Counted from the first letter of the stretch, positions 1 through 9,956 are shown. The stretch is 64,000 nucleotides of DNA from an uncultured Clostridia bacterium (GCA_934120395.1 CAKOTZ010000001.1:117723-181722); one strand, 5' to 3'. The notes: generated by a model from the letters alone, not told the origin. Made by a program: numbers and translations.

Positions 1-308
1 TTTACTTCATTAACCCATATATTAATTTCATAAACTTTATGAGGACAAAGTGGACCAAAAACAAATTCTCCAGCTTCATTTGTAAAAGTATGTGAAACTG
101 GTTTTCTTTCTTCTTTACCGTGTTCACAATCAACTTCAATTAATTTGACAACAGCATCTGCAATTGGTTCTTTATAGCAGTCTTTTATAATACCATATAT
201 TACGTTACGATTATCTTCTGGCAAGGTAATATCAATGTCAAATTGCTTTCCTCTTTCGATAAATCCATCAACATTAATAATTGGACAAATTTTTTTATCT
301 AATTCCAT
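1..308 (-). CDS. Partial carboxypeptidase-regulatory-like domain protein (C-terminus off the left edge)
   Basis: This gene reads leftwards from an ATG at 308-306 and is still open at base 1, so only the first 102 codons are present. An AGGATTG ribosome-site-like sequence lies just upstream. The segment YGIIKDCYKEPIADAVVKLI followed by TNEAGEFVFGPL has the look of a carboxypeptidase-regulatory-like or transthyretin-like beta-sandwich, with the alternating pattern of an extracellular structural domain. There is no signal peptide at the visible N-terminus. It is divergent from the sortase gene at 545. Function is unknown; a surface or spore-associated structural role is only a guess. Confidence 0.6.
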   Translation of the reverse strand, partial: MELDKKICPIINVDGFIERGKQFDIDITLPEDNRNVIYGIIKDCYKEPIADAVVKLIEVDCEHGKEERKPVSHTFTNEAGEFVFGPLCPHKVYEINIWVNEV

Positions 309-419
309 TTATATCAATCCTTTTTTTATATTTTAGCAATTTGAAATAATTGCTTAATATAGTTTATGAATGTAAAAACAAAATGTTACAAAATGGCGAA
401 ATGTGTCGATGAAAAGTGC

Positions 420-448
420 TTTACAGAACATAAAAAACATTGTACAAT
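420..448 (+). promoter_or_regulatory. Sigma-A-type promoter upstream of the sortase gene
   Basis: TTTACA (420-425) and TACAAT (443-448) are separated by 17 bp, about 95 bp before the sortase start. A TGTCGAT sequence at 403-409 resembles a Spo0A box with one mismatch, which is weak evidence for Spo0A control. Confidence 0.6.
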
Positions 449-544
449 AAAATCGTTAAATCAAAAGTTGCAATTTTTAATTTAGTTCAAAAATTTTTAG
501 ATTCTATAAAAAAATCTCAATAAACAATTTAATAGGAGGAGTTT

Positions 545-1096
545 ATGCTTTTTAATTATAGCAGAAAAAATATTATACTAATTACGCTCCTAATTAGTTT
601 TATTATATTCTTTGGACTTAATTTTTTAATTCTAAAAATTTCAGAAAATAAACAAATAGAAAAAGGTGAAGTATATTCTATACAATTTCCAAGCTATGTA
701 GAAGAAAATAAAGAAGAACCAATCAATTGGAGTTTAAAAATACCTAAGATAAATTTAGAAGCAAATATACAAGAGAACACAACAGAAGAAGTGCTAAATA
801 GCAATATTGGTCACTTTGTCGAAACTAGTAAGTGGAATGGAAATATAGGACTTGCAGCACATAATAGAGGATACGATGTAAATTATTTTCAAAATCTAAA
901 AGATGTGTTAGAAGGTGATGAAATAGAATATTCATATCACGGAGATACGAGAATATATAAGGTCGAGAAGAAAGTTTATATTGCAAGCAATGATTGGTCA
1001 TATTTGAACAGAGGGAGGCAAAATAAACTTACACTTATAACTTGTGTAGAAAATCAACCCAAATATAGATTGTGTGTGCAGGCTATTGAAATTTAA
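545..1096 (+). CDS. Class D-like sortase
   Basis: A 183-residue transpeptidase that cleaves LPXTG-like signals and attaches proteins to the cell surface. One N-terminal membrane helix (about residues 10-30) is followed by the sortase fold. The catalytic residues are visible: His106 in LAAHNRG, Cys167 in LITCV and Arg175 in KYRLCVQA. The short length and TLITC motif fit the class D group of Clostridia. An AGGAGG ribosome site precedes the ATG. The next gene starts 14 bp downstream and ends in LPKTGM, so the pair looks like a sortase with its dedicated substrate. The fold and catalytic triad are clear; the class assignment is less certain. Confidence 0.88.
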   Translation: MLFNYSRKNIILITLLISFIIFFGLNFLILKISENKQIEKGEVYSIQFPSYVEENKEEPINWSLKIPKINLEANIQENTTEEVLNSNIGHFVETSKWNGNIGLAAHNRGYDVNYFQNLKDVLEGDEIEYSYHGDTRIYKVEKKVYIASNDWSYLNRGRQNKLTLITCVENQPKYRLCVQAIEI

Positions 1097-1110
1097 AGGA
1101 GGAAAAAAGA

Positions 1111-2628
1111 ATGAAAACAATAATATCAAGGATTTTAATAATATTTATGATAATTATACTATGTATAGGTGGAGTATATAAATGTAATGCCAATGAAAAA
1201 AAAGAAAGTTATAAATTAAATTTAAGAGATGGTGAAGCTATTTTAAAATATACTAATTATGAGCTAAGAAACAGCTATGTTTATTACGAAATTGAAGAAA
1301 ATGGAATTAAGAAGGAATACCCGGCATATTGTTTAAATAAATTTTTGCCTGGAGTAGAAAAATATAAAGATAAGGATTATATTGTAAGTCCAGACAGACT
1401 CGTAAGTGATAGTACAATATGGACAGTAATAACAAATGGTTATCCATATAAAAGTATAGAAGAAATGGGTTGTAAAAGTAAAGAGGAAGCTTATACTGCT
1501 ACTTTACAGTCTATTTATTGTATTTTATACTTACAGGATGAAAATAATTTTAGTAACTATTCTGCATTGAATGAAAGTGGAGAAAGAGTACTGTCAGCAA
1601 TGAAAAAAATTGTAGATAAAGCAAGAAATAACACACAATCAAAAAGTTCTACATGGGTAGATATTATATGTGATGATAATATGTGGAAAGCAGATAGTGT
1701 TGATGATAACTATGCATACAAAGAGTATCATATAGGAAATACAATTATTAAAGACGAGTATATTGTTCAATTAGGAAGTGGATATCCAAATGGAACATTG
1801 ATTACTGATTTAGATAATAATGTTAAAAGCACATTTAAGAAAGGTGAACATTTTAAAGTTATTGTACCTGCAAATGAAATGAAAAAAACAGGTAGTTTCT
1901 ATGTTAAGGTAGATGCTAAACTAAGAACATTGCCAGTATATGATGCTTCTACAGGTAATCAAAATCAACAGAATTATGCACTTACTCATGAATTATATGA
2001 AGATGGACATGGAGAAGTGTTAGAAAAATATAAAAGTGATGCAAGCCAAATTACAATAATCAAAAGGGATAATGAAACGAAGAAAAGGCTGGAAGGAGCA
2101 GAATTTAATATATTAGATAACAATAAAAAAGTGATACATGCAGGATTAATAACTAATAGTAATGGTGAAACAAAAGTTAAAAATTTAGAAGCGGGTTTTT
2201 ATTATATAGAAGAAACAAAAGCACCAAGTGGATATCATAAAATAAAAGAACCAATTCGTTTTGAATTAAAATATAATCAAGAACTAACTATTAGTGTAAA
2301 TAATACAGTTGAAAAACATACAGAGGAGTCAACAACTACAACAGGTAATATTACCATTACTGATAAATATGAAGAAAATATAAAAAATTCAGAACATTAT
2401 GAAGAAATAATTGAAAACAATGAAAAAAATAATATAAATAATCAATTAACACATGTAAAAAAAGAATATAATACAATTACAAATAACACCAATAATACAC
2501 AAAATGAAGACAGCATAGAAGTTAATAATAAAAATATTAGCAATAGAATTGAAAGTAAGCAAAAAAACATGGAAACCATAAATGTTAGCACAAAAAATAT
2601 AAAAGAACTACCTAAAACAGGAATGTAA
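1111..2628 (+). CDS. Surface protein with thioester-like and Cna-B (SpaA-type) domains, ending at LPKTGM
   Basis: A 505-residue secreted protein with an N-terminal signal or membrane segment (about residues 5-27). The region around YPAYCLNKFLPG and TLQSIYCIL resembles the Cys...Gln pair of thioester adhesin domains. Residues about 310-385 form a Cna-B/SpaA-like domain (ITIIKRD, LEGAEFNI, YYIEETKAPSGY). A low-complexity Asn/Thr/Glu linker follows, then KELPKTGM and the stop. The sorting pentapeptide is present, but the hydrophobic segment and basic tail that normally follow it are missing in all three frames. It is co-directional with the upstream sortase and preceded by AAAGGAGG. It is probably a fibre-like adhesin or pilus component. 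Confidence 0.8.
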   Translation: MKTIISRILIIFMIIILCIGGVYKCNANEKKESYKLNLRDGEAILKYTNYELRNSYVYYEIEENGIKKEYPAYCLNKFLPGVEKYKDKDYIVSPDRLVSDSTIWTVITNGYPYKSIEEMGCKSKEEAYTATLQSIYCILYLQDENNFSNYSALNESGERVLSAMKKIVDKARNNTQSKSSTWVDIICDDNMWKADSVDDNYAYKEYHIGNTIIKDEYIVQLGSGYPNGTLITDLDNNVKSTFKKGEHFKVIVPANEMKKTGSFYVKVDAKLRTLPVYDASTGNQNQQNYALTHELYEDGHGEVLEKYKSDASQITIIKRDNETKKRLEGAEFNILDNNKKVIHAGLITNSNGETKVKNLEAGFYYIEETKAPSGYHKIKEPIRFELKYNQELTISVNNTVEKHTEESTTTTGNITITDKYEENIKNSEHYEEIIENNEKNNINNQLTHVKKEYNTITNNTNNTQNEDSIEVNNKNISNRIESKQKNMETINVSTKNIKELPKTGM

Positions 2629-2710
2629 AATATAAGAGGCTAATTGATAATTGACAGATAAATGCATAAAATATATAATAATGTTTATTAAACAGTAACG
2701 AAAGGAAAAA

Positions 2711-4012
2711 ATGTTTATGCAGATATTTGTCTTATGTATATTGATTGCACTAAACGCTTTTTTTGCTGCAACAGAAATAGCATTTATTTCTTTGAATGAC
2801 ACAAAAATAGAGAAACAAGCAAAGCAAGGGAATAAAAAGGCTAGGCAAATTAATGAAATGTTGAAAGAACCTAGTAAATTTTTGGCTACTATTCAAATAG
2901 GTATTACTTTTGCAGGATTTTTATCAAGTGCATTTGCATCAGATGCATTTGCCGATCGATTGGCACCTGCATTGCAACAGCTTATTCCACTAGGAATAGG
3001 AATATGGAAAAGTGTATCTATTGTACTTATAACTATTATTTTATCTTATTTTACTTTGGTGTTTGGAGAGTTAGTTCCAAAAAGAATCGCAATGAAAAAT
3101 CCAGAAAAAATAGCTAATTTTAGCATTGGAATTATTAAGATGATTTCAGTTATAACTGCACCATTTGTAAAGCTATTAACATTTTCTACAAATATTGTAT
3201 CTAGAATATTTGGTGTAAAGGAAAAAGAAGAAGAAATTGTTACCGAAGAGGAAATAATGATGATGGTAGAAGCAGGAGAAGAAAAAGGGACAATTGAAAA
3301 GCAAGAAAAGGAATTAATTAATAATGTATTTGAATTTAATGATAAAACTGTTTCCGAAATTATGACACATAGGACTGACATATATGCTTTGGATGTTAGA
3401 GATAACATTGAGGATATTTTAACAGAATTAAATGAGTATAAATATAGTAGAATTCCAGTATATGAAGATAGCATAGACGAAATACGTGGAGTTTTATATA
3501 TTAAAGATTTATTTAAGTATCTAAATAACAAGGATAATAATATTGAAATAAAGGACATTATGAGAGAAGCATATTTTGTACCACAATACAAAATGATAAA
3601 TGATTTATTTAAGGAGTTGCAGAAAAACAAAAAACAATTGGCTATTGTTATTGACGAATATGGTGGAACAGCAGGAATAGTAACAATGGAAGATATATTA
3701 GAGGAATTGGTTGGAAATATTTTTGATGAATATGACGATATAGAAAATGAATTTGAAAAAATAGATGAAAATACTTTTAGAATAAGCGGAAGCGTATCTA
3801 TAGCAGAGCTAAATAAAATATTAAAAGTAGATATACCAGAAGGAGAGTATGACACACTTTCAGGATATTTAATTGAATTATTAGGGAGAATTCCTGAGGA
3901 CGATGAAAAACCAATTATTGAAACACCAAATGTAACTTATAAAATAGAAGAATATGAAGATAAAAGAATTTTGTGGGTAAAGGCTTGTTGTAACAATACA
4001 ACTAATATATGA
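2711..4012 (+). CDS. CNNM/CBS-pair membrane protein (hemolysin C / CorC family)
   Basis: A 433-residue protein with the usual three-part layout: an N-terminal CNNM transmembrane domain (about residues 1-185), a CBS pair (about 205-325, including VSEIMTHRTDIYAL and RIPVYEDSIDEIRGVLYIKD), and a C-terminal CorC/HlyC domain (about 345-425). Family members are implicated in Mg2+ or Co2+ homeostasis; the name hemolysin is historical. Two start codons are possible (2711 and 2717). The AAAGGA ribosome site fits either, and 2711 was kept. It is followed after 25 bp by the WG-repeat gene. Confidence 0.88.
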   Translation: MFMQIFVLCILIALNAFFAATEIAFISLNDTKIEKQAKQGNKKARQINEMLKEPSKFLATIQIGITFAGFLSSAFASDAFADRLAPALQQLIPLGIGIWKSVSIVLITIILSYFTLVFGELVPKRIAMKNPEKIANFSIGIIKMISVITAPFVKLLTFSTNIVSRIFGVKEKEEEIVTEEEIMMMVEAGEEKGTIEKQEKELINNVFEFNDKTVSEIMTHRTDIYALDVRDNIEDILTELNEYKYSRIPVYEDSIDEIRGVLYIKDLFKYLNNKDNNIEIKDIMREAYFVPQYKMINDLFKELQKNKKQLAIVIDEYGGTAGIVTMEDILEELVGNIFDEYDDIENEFEKIDENTFRISGSVSIAELNKILKVDIPEGEYDTLSGYLIELLGRIPEDDEKPIIETPNVTYKIEEYEDKRILWVKACCNNTTNI

Positions 4013-4037
4013 AGAGATTCTTAGAAAAGAGGAAAAA

Positions 4038-5777
4038 ATGGGAAAAAGAGGAAAAATCATTATTTTAATTGTGTTAATAGTTTTAATTTTAGTAGCATTA
4101 GGAGTTTTTTTAGGAATACGAGGTAATAGAAATTACAATATAGAGGAAATTACTACAAAGGATTACTTTGCCTTGTATCAAAACGGAAAAGTTGGGGTAA
4201 TTAATACAAAAGGAGAAGTTCTAATAGAACCTATCTATGATAATATTCAAATACCAAATCCAACAAAACCAGTTTTTATTTGTTTGTTTAATTATAATAA
4301 ACAAACAGATACTTATACTACCACCATTCGTAATGAAAAAAATGAAGAAATTTTTAATCAATATGAAGAAGTTAGCAGTATAAAAATAAATGGTATTGCT
4401 GGGGAAATACCATATGAGAAGTCAGCGTTAAAATACAAGAAAAATAATAGATATGGATTACTTGGCTTTGATGGAAAAGAAATAACAAAACCAATTTATG
4501 AAGAAATTGATAGCTTACCATATAAGGAAGGCGAATTTATAGTAAAAAAAGATGGAAAATATGGTGTTATAAATCCAAAGGGAACAAAAATGCTAAATTG
4601 GGAATACGATGATATTACTGGTGATGGATACTATGATAAAAATTATAAAAATGCTGGATATATTGCAGGGATAAAAAGTGAAGAAGGTTATCTATATTCT
4701 TATGTAAATTGTAATGGAAAGGTATTATTAAAAAAAGAATATAATGATATTGTAAGAATTAATGAAATAGATGATTCAAATAATGTATTTTTGATTGCAT
4801 CGAAGACTGGGAAAAAAGGGTTGTTTAAAAATAATAAGCAAATTATTCCATGCGAATATCAATCGCTAGAATACAATGAAGAAACTAAGTTGGTTATTGC
4901 AAAAAGAAATGACAAATATGGAGTATTTGATTTAAATGGTAAAGAAATTTTGAGTGTTAACAATTCTGAACTAGCAATAAAGGGAATTCATATATTAGCA
5001 ACAAAAGATAATAAACAAAGTGAATACGATTTAAATGGCAAAGAAGTATCTGAAATGAAATATAAATCTGTTTCAGCAACAAATAATGAAGAATTTTTTA
5101 TTACAGTAAATCAATCTAATAGATATGGATTAATCAATAAAAAAGAAGTTGAAGTAATAGAAAATAAATATGCATATTTAGAATATTTAACTGGAAAATA
5201 TTTTGCAGTTTATAGTGATGATAATAAAATTGGAATTATTGATAGTAGTGGAAGAATAGTTCTAGATATGAAATATGATGTTGTACAAAAAATTAAAGGC
5301 AGCAACTTGATACAAGCAATAGTATTAAAAGATAATAATGTTGAACTATATACGGAAGATATTAAACAAGTAACTAGCCAAGAAAATGCAAGTGTTTATT
5401 TAGCTGACAATTATATTAAGTTAGTAAGTCCGAATAAAGTAAGTTACTTCAAATTAGATGGAACGGAAACAACAAGTAAAGAAATATTTCCAGACAATGA
5501 ATTATTTGCAACTGTAAAAAATGGATTTTGGGGCTTCGAAGATAAAGAAGGAAAAATAAAAATCGAAAGAAAATATGATAGTGTTACAGAATTTAATAAA
5601 TATGGTTTTGCAGGAATAAAGCAGAATGGTAAATGGGGTGTTATAGATAAGAGTGGAAATATTATTGTAGAACCTATATATTTAATCGAACAAAAAAACA
5701 CGGAACCGAAGTTTTTAGGAAAGTATTATGAAATCAATTATAATGGAGACACATATTATACTAATGAAGTAAAATAA
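4038..5777 (+). CDS. Membrane-anchored WG-repeat protein
   Basis: A 579-residue protein with one N-terminal membrane helix (about residues 7-28) and a long extracytoplasmic part made of WG-type beta repeats. Repeats can be read at NGKVGVINTKGEVLIEPIYD, NRYGLLGFDGKEITKPIYEE, DGKYGVINPKG, NDKYGVFDLNGKEIL, DNKIGIIDSSGRIV and NGKWGVIDKSGNIIVEPIY, so at least seven. WG repeats are common in Clostridia surface proteins; their ligand is not known. The gene sits 20 bp before the PLP lyase gene and may be cotranscribed with it. No catalytic motif was seen. Confidence 0.85.
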   Translation: MGKRGKIIILIVLIVLILVALGVFLGIRGNRNYNIEEITTKDYFALYQNGKVGVINTKGEVLIEPIYDNIQIPNPTKPVFICLFNYNKQTDTYTTTIRNEKNEEIFNQYEEVSSIKINGIAGEIPYEKSALKYKKNNRYGLLGFDGKEITKPIYEEIDSLPYKEGEFIVKKDGKYGVINPKGTKMLNWEYDDITGDGYYDKNYKNAGYIAGIKSEEGYLYSYVNCNGKVLLKKEYNDIVRINEIDDSNNVFLIASKTGKKGLFKNNKQIIPCEYQSLEYNEETKLVIAKRNDKYGVFDLNGKEILSVNNSELAIKGIHILATKDNKQSEYDLNGKEVSEMKYKSVSATNNEEFFITVNQSNRYGLINKKEVEVIENKYAYLEYLTGKYFAVYSDDNKIGIIDSSGRIVLDMKYDVVQKIKGSNLIQAIVLKDNNVELYTEDIKQVTSQENASVYLADNYIKLVSPNKVSYFKLDGTETTSKEIFPDNELFATVKNGFWGFEDKEGKIKIERKYDSVTEFNKYGFAGIKQNGKWGVIDKSGNIIVEPIYLIEQKNTEPKFLGKYYEINYNGDTYYTNEVK

Positions 5778-5797
5778 TTAAGATAGAAGGAAAGAAA

Positions 5798-7033
5798 ATG
5801 GAAATAGATAAATTAAATGAGTTAATAGTAGAAACTGAAAATGAAATACAAGAGGAGTTTAGAAAGATCGAAAAAATTGAAGAAATAAACAGCCGTAAAG
5901 TGTTACAAGCATTTCAAAAAAATCGAGTATCTGAAGTTCATTTTAATAGTACTACAGGCTATGGTTATGGAGACATTGGGAGAGAGTGTATCGAAAAAAT
6001 ATATGCAGATGTTTTTGAATGTGAAGATAGTTTAGTAAGGTCGCAATTTATTTCTGGTACACATGCACTTACTGTAACTTTATTTGCATTGCTAAGACCG
6101 GGAGATACCTTGCTTAGTATTAATGGAAAACCTTATGATACATTAGATAAAGTAATAGGTATAGAAGAAAATGCTAGTTCATTAAAGTCGTTTGGTATTA
6201 ATTATGATCAAATCGATTTAGTAAACAACGAATTTGATATACCAGCAATACAGGCTAGATTAAGAAAATCAAAGATAAAACTTATTGAAATACAACGTTC
6301 AGTTGGATATTCAGATAGAAATAGTATTACTATAGAACAGGTGGAAGAAGTAATAAATAAGATAAGAGAAGTTGATAATGAAGTAATAATAATGGTAGAT
6401 AATTGTTATTGTGAAATGGTTGGAACAAAAGAACCGACTCAGGTTGGAGCTGATGTGGTAATAGGTTCATTAATTAAAAATTTAGGAGGAGGACTAGCTT
6501 CAAATGGGGCTTATGTGGTTGGTAAAAAGGAATTAATTGAACGTGTAGCAGAACGTTTAACTGTTCCAGGACAAGGAAAAGAAGTTGGACCGACTTTAGG
6601 GATGAATAAACAAATTCTACAGGGCTTATTTATGGCGCCAAGTGTTGTTGCATCAAGTATTAAAACAGCAATTTTTGCTAGTAGATTACTAGAAAAATTA
6701 GGTTATAATGTAAAACCGAAGTATAATGATATTAGGTCAGATATTGTTCAAACTATTTCTTTTGGCAATGCAGATAAATTAATAAAGTTTTGCCAAGGAA
6801 TACAAATGGGTTCTCCAATAGATTCTGTATCTATTCCAGAACCGTGGGATATGCCGGGATATACAAACAAGGTTGTTATGGCAGCGGGAGCATTTACTTC
6901 TGGTTCGTCAATTGAACTTAGTTGTGATGCACCTATTCGCGAACCATATATAGCATATTTGCAAGGAGGATTAACATATCAATACGGAAAATTAGGTGTA
7001 ATAAAAGCGGTTGAGAACCTAGAAGAGGTGTAA
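5798..7033 (+). CDS. Methionine gamma-lyase-family PLP protein (aluminium-resistance / YnbB type)
   Basis: A 411-residue fold-type I PLP enzyme of the family often annotated as aluminium resistance protein or methionine gamma-lyase family. FNSTTGYGYGDIGRECIEKI near the N-terminus and QFISGTHALTVTLFALLRPGD are typical of it. The likely Schiff-base lysine is in VIGSLIKNLGGGLASNG, near residue 227, after the aspartate in MVDNCYCEM. The physiological substrate is uncertain; a sulfur amino acid C-S lyase is expected from the family. Its stop is 1 bp before the start of the FAD oxidoreductase, suggesting translational coupling. Confidence 0.85.
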   Translation: MEIDKLNELIVETENEIQEEFRKIEKIEEINSRKVLQAFQKNRVSEVHFNSTTGYGYGDIGRECIEKIYADVFECEDSLVRSQFISGTHALTVTLFALLRPGDTLLSINGKPYDTLDKVIGIEENASSLKSFGINYDQIDLVNNEFDIPAIQARLRKSKIKLIEIQRSVGYSDRNSITIEQVEEVINKIREVDNEVIIMVDNCYCEMVGTKEPTQVGADVVIGSLIKNLGGGLASNGAYVVGKKELIERVAERLTVPGQGKEVGPTLGMNKQILQGLFMAPSVVASSIKTAIFASRLLEKLGYNVKPKYNDIRSDIVQTISFGNADKLIKFCQGIQMGSPIDSVSIPEPWDMPGYTNKVVMAAGAFTSGSSIELSCDAPIREPYIAYLQGGLTYQYGKLGVIKAVENLEEV

Positions 7034-7034
7034 A

Positions 7035-8277
7035 ATGAAAGTTATTGTTGTAGGTCGGAGGACCAGCTGGCATGGTGTGTGCCATTAAGGCAAAACAAGA
7101 GGGAAATGATGTATTAATTTTAGAAAAAATGAACAGCTTAGGTAAGAAACTATTAATTACTGGAAAGGGAAGATGTAATATCACAAATGCTATGCCAATT
7201 GAAGAGTTTATGACTAATATTCCGGGAAATTCTAAGTTCTTATATAGTTGTTTTCAAAATTTTAGTAATAAAGATATTATTAATTTAATAGAAGAGCAAG
7301 GAGTAAAGACAAAAGTTGAAAGAGGTGATCGCGTTTTTCCAGAAAGTGATAGGTCACAAGATGTTTTAAATGCTTTTTTAGATCTATTGTTTAAGTTAGG
7401 AGTACGAGTAAAAACAAATTCAGAAGTTGTTAAAGTTTTAGTAGAAAATGGAAAGGTGAAGGCTGTTTTAACAAAAAAAGGAGAAAAATTAGAAGCAGAT
7501 AAAGTTGTTTTGGCAACTGGCGGAAAGAGTTATTCTTCAACAGGCTCCAATGGAGATGGATATAGGATTGCGGAAGAATTGGGACATAAGGTAACTCAAA
7601 TTCGTCCATCACTAGTGCCATTAAATATTGTTGAAAAAGACATTTGCAAAAGCCTGCAAGGGTTAAGCTTGAAGAATGTAAAAGTAAAAATAGTTGCAAG
7701 GAAGAAATTATTATATGATGATTTTGGAGAAATGCTGTTCACGCACTTTGGCGTATCGGGTCCAACAATTTTAAGTGCTTCGGCAATTTTATTAAGACAA
7801 AAGAACTTGGAGATTGATTTAAAAAATAACGAGGTAAAATTAAAAATAGATTTAAAACCTGCTTTAAGTGAAGAAAAATTAGATTTTAGAATTAGAAGAG
7901 ATTTTGAGGAATATCATAAAAAACAATTTAAAAATAGCTTGGATAAATTGTTACCACAAAAATTAATACCTGTAATAATAAAAAAATCTGAAATACTACC
8001 AGATAAAAAAATAAGCGAAATTTCAAAAGAAGAGAGAAAAAAATTAGTAGCTATATTAAAAAACCTAGAATTTACAATTCAAGGTTTTAGAGATATAGAA
8101 GAAGCTATTGTAACAGCTGGAGGTATTAGTGTAAAGGAAATTGATCCAAAAACAATGCAATCTAAATTAGTTAATGGCTTATATTTTGCAGGAGAATTAA
8201 TTGATGTTGATGCTTACACTGGTGGATTTAATTTACAAATAGCATATAGTACTGGATATACAGCGGGTAAGAATTAG
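7035..8277 (+). CDS. NAD(P)/FAD-dependent oxidoreductase, HI0933/YhiN family, with one CGGA recoding site
   Basis: Read with CGGA at 7056-7059 as one glycine codon, the gene encodes 413 residues from ATG 7035, the normal family size. The N-terminus becomes MKVIVVGGGPAG, the GxGxxG dinucleotide-binding motif of the FAD domain, with recoded Gly8. Later motifs include ITGKGRCNITN and the C-terminal YFAGELIDVDAYTGGFNLQ. Read by the ordinary code, translation stops after about a dozen codons. Family members are flavoproteins of poorly defined substrate; some relatives reduce bile-acid intermediates. It lies 1 bp after the PLP lyase gene and 9 bp before the yigZ-type gene. Confidence 0.9.
7056..7059 (+). 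other. CGGA recoding site (Gly8 of the FAD oxidoreductase)
   Basis: The reading is gta-ggt-C-gga-gga-cca. The extra C lies between two codons. Skipping it, or reading CGGA as glycine, gives VGGGPAG. The zero frame runs cgg-agg-acc and soon meets a TAA. Confidence 0.85.
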
Positions 8278-8286
8278 GAGTGAATA

Positions 8287-8925
8287 ATGTGTACATTTAA
8301 GACTATAAAAAAAGATGCTACTAGTGTTTTGATTGAAAAAAAGTCAAAATTTATTGCGAATATAATTGAAATTGAGTCAAAAGAGGAAGCAGAATTAAAA
8401 ATAAAGGAAATTAAAAAAAAGTATTCAGATGCGAGACATAATTGTTATGCGTATTGTGTATTGGAAGAAGATAGAAAAATAACGAAATCTAGTGATGACG
8501 GAGAACCATCTGGAACTGCTGGAATCCCAATTTTGAAGGTGATTTGTGAAAATGATTTATGTAATGTGTTAGTTATTGTAACAAGATATTTTGGAGGAAT
8601 ATTATTGGGCACTGGAGGTCTGGTAAGAGCGTATACAAATGCAACCTTAGGGGCAATAGCTAACTCAGTAGTTATACAAAAAGAAATGGGATATGAGATT
8701 ATATTTGAATGTTCTTACAATAATTTAGAGTTTGTTAAGTACTATCTAAAACAAGCAAAAGCGAAATTTGTTGATATTAAATATACAGAAAATATAGAAA
8801 TGATTGTTGAAATTTCAAATGTCGTCAAAGAAGAAATAGAGGATACAAATAGTAAAATTGGAAGTAAAATACAAAAAATTGGTAATATTGAACGAAAATA
8901 TATTGAAAAAAGTATTGAAATTTGA
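8287..8925 (+). CDS. YigZ/IMPACT family protein
   Basis: A 212-residue protein with an N-terminal UPF0029/IMPACT domain and a C-terminal DUF1949 domain. Diagnostic motifs are SDARHNCYAYC, SDDGEPSGTAGIPIL and VIVTRYFGGILLGTGGLVRA. Bacterial members (YigZ, YvyE) are conserved, with proposed roles in translation or nucleic-acid interaction that are not settled. It starts 9 bp after the FAD oxidoreductase, so it is probably the last gene of that operon. The spo0A promoter follows it. Confidence 0.9.
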   Translation: MCTFKTIKKDATSVLIEKKSKFIANIIEIESKEEAELKIKEIKKKYSDARHNCYAYCVLEEDRKITKSSDDGEPSGTAGIPILKVICENDLCNVLVIVTRYFGGILLGTGGLVRAYTNATLGAIANSVVIQKEMGYEIIFECSYNNLEFVKYYLKQAKAKFVDIKYTENIEMIVEISNVVKEEIEDTNSKIGSKIQKIGNIERKYIEKSIEI

Positions 8926-8965
8926 ATGAGTTTTTTAAAAAATAGAAAAAATTTCCAAAAAACTA

Positions 8966-8994
8966 TTGCGTAAATGTCGAAAAGATATTATAAT
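8966..8994 (+). promoter_or_regulatory. spo0A promoter with an embedded 0A box
   Basis: TTGCGT (8966-8971) and TATAAT (8989-8994) are 17 bp apart. The Spo0A-binding heptamer TGTCGAA occupies 8975-8981, inside the spacer. Binding there would be expected to affect the gene's own transcription. Confidence 0.65.
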
Positions 8995-9036
8995 AACAAA
9001 TGTAAAAAATTTACAGGAATAATAGGGGGAATCATT

Positions 9037-9855
9037 TTGAAAGATAAAATAACAATTTTGTTAGCAGATGATAATGCTGAATTTACAAGTACATTAACAG
9101 GATGCTTAGAGAAACAGGAAGATATGGAAGTTATAGGAATTGCTAGAGATGGAAGACAAGCATATGACATGATAAAAAATACAAACCCAGATGTTGTATT
9201 ATTAGATGTTATTATGCCGCATTTAGATGGATTAGGAGTGTTAGAAAAATTAGCAAACGTAAAATTAGAGAAAGAACCAATTTTTATTATGCTATCTGCG
9301 GTTGGTCAAGATAAAATCACGCAAAGAGCAATTAATTTAGGAGCTCAATATTACGTTGTAAAACCTTTTGACATCGAGTTATTAATAAAAAGAATAAGGG
9401 AAGTTAAGTATTATCAACCAAGCTCTATAAAAAACACTTTTATTAATAAGGAAGCAAGACCTAGTTACATAGAAATTGAACCAAGTGCAAAAAAAGATCA
9501 AAGCAACTTAGAGGCATTGGTAACAAATATTATTCACGAGGTAGGTGTACCTGCTCATATTAAGGGATATCAATATTTAAGAGAAGCAATAATTATGGTT
9601 GTAAATGATATAGATGTTATTAATCAAATTACAAAACAGTTATATCCTGAAATTGCAAGAAAATATACTACAACGCCAAGTCGTGTAGAACGTGCAATAC
9701 GTCATGCGATAGAGGTTGCGTGGGGTAGAGGACAATCAGATACAGTAGAAAGAATATTTGGTTATACAGTATCAGCTGCAAAAGGTAAGCCAACGAACTC
9801 AGAATTTATAGCAATGATTGCTGATAAATTAAGACTTGAATTAAAGAGCGCGTAA
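9037..9855 (+). CDS. spo0A: Spo0A, master response regulator of sporulation
   Basis: A 272-residue response regulator. The receiver domain (about residues 1-120) carries the acidic pair in LLADDN, the phospho-acceptor aspartate in [13 protein letters not shown], and the conserved lysine in YYVVKPFD. The C-terminal Spo0A DNA-binding domain (about 150-272) includes [15 protein letters not shown] and the recognition segment [21 protein letters not shown], which is nearly invariant in endospore formers. The start is TTG 9037, behind AGGGGGA; the upstream ATG at 8974 lies within the promoter and was rejected. A strong terminator follows at 9871. This gene indicates an endospore-forming lineage. 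Confidence 0.97.
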   Translation: MKDKITILLADDNAEFTSTLTGCLEKQEDMEVIGIARDGRQAYDMIKNTNPDVVLLDVIMPHLDGLGVLEKLANVKLEKEPIFIMLSAVGQDKITQRAINLGAQYYVVKPFDIELLIKRIREVKYYQPSSIKNTFINKEARPSYIEIEPSAKKDQSNLEALVTNIIHEVGVPAHIKGYQYLREAIIMVVNDIDVINQITKQLYPEIARKYTTTPSRVERAIRHAIEVAWGRGQSDTVERIFGYTVSAAKGKPTNSEFIAMIADKLRLELKSA

Positions 9856-9870
9856 AGAAATATTTGTTTA

Positions 9871-9896
9871 AAGCACACTATTTTAGTGTGCTTTTC
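9871..9896 (+). terminator. Rho-independent terminator of spo0A
   Basis: A perfect 10-bp stem (AAGCACACTA / TAGTGTGCTT) with a 3-nt loop, ending in T-rich sequence. Confidence 0.85.
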
Positions 9897-9956
9897 AAAT
9901 CAGTTGTGCAAGATAAAAAAATATGATATATTAATGAAAAAGAGGAGGTAGAAAAT

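Noticed and set aside
3046..3855. Long minus-strand open frame opposite the CNNM gene
   Set aside because: Ser/Ile-rich shadow of a well-supported gene on the other strand, without a ribosome site.
8974..9036. ATG 8974 as spo0A start
   Set aside because: It lies within the promoter and 0A box; TTG 9037 has the ribosome site and the conserved N-terminus.
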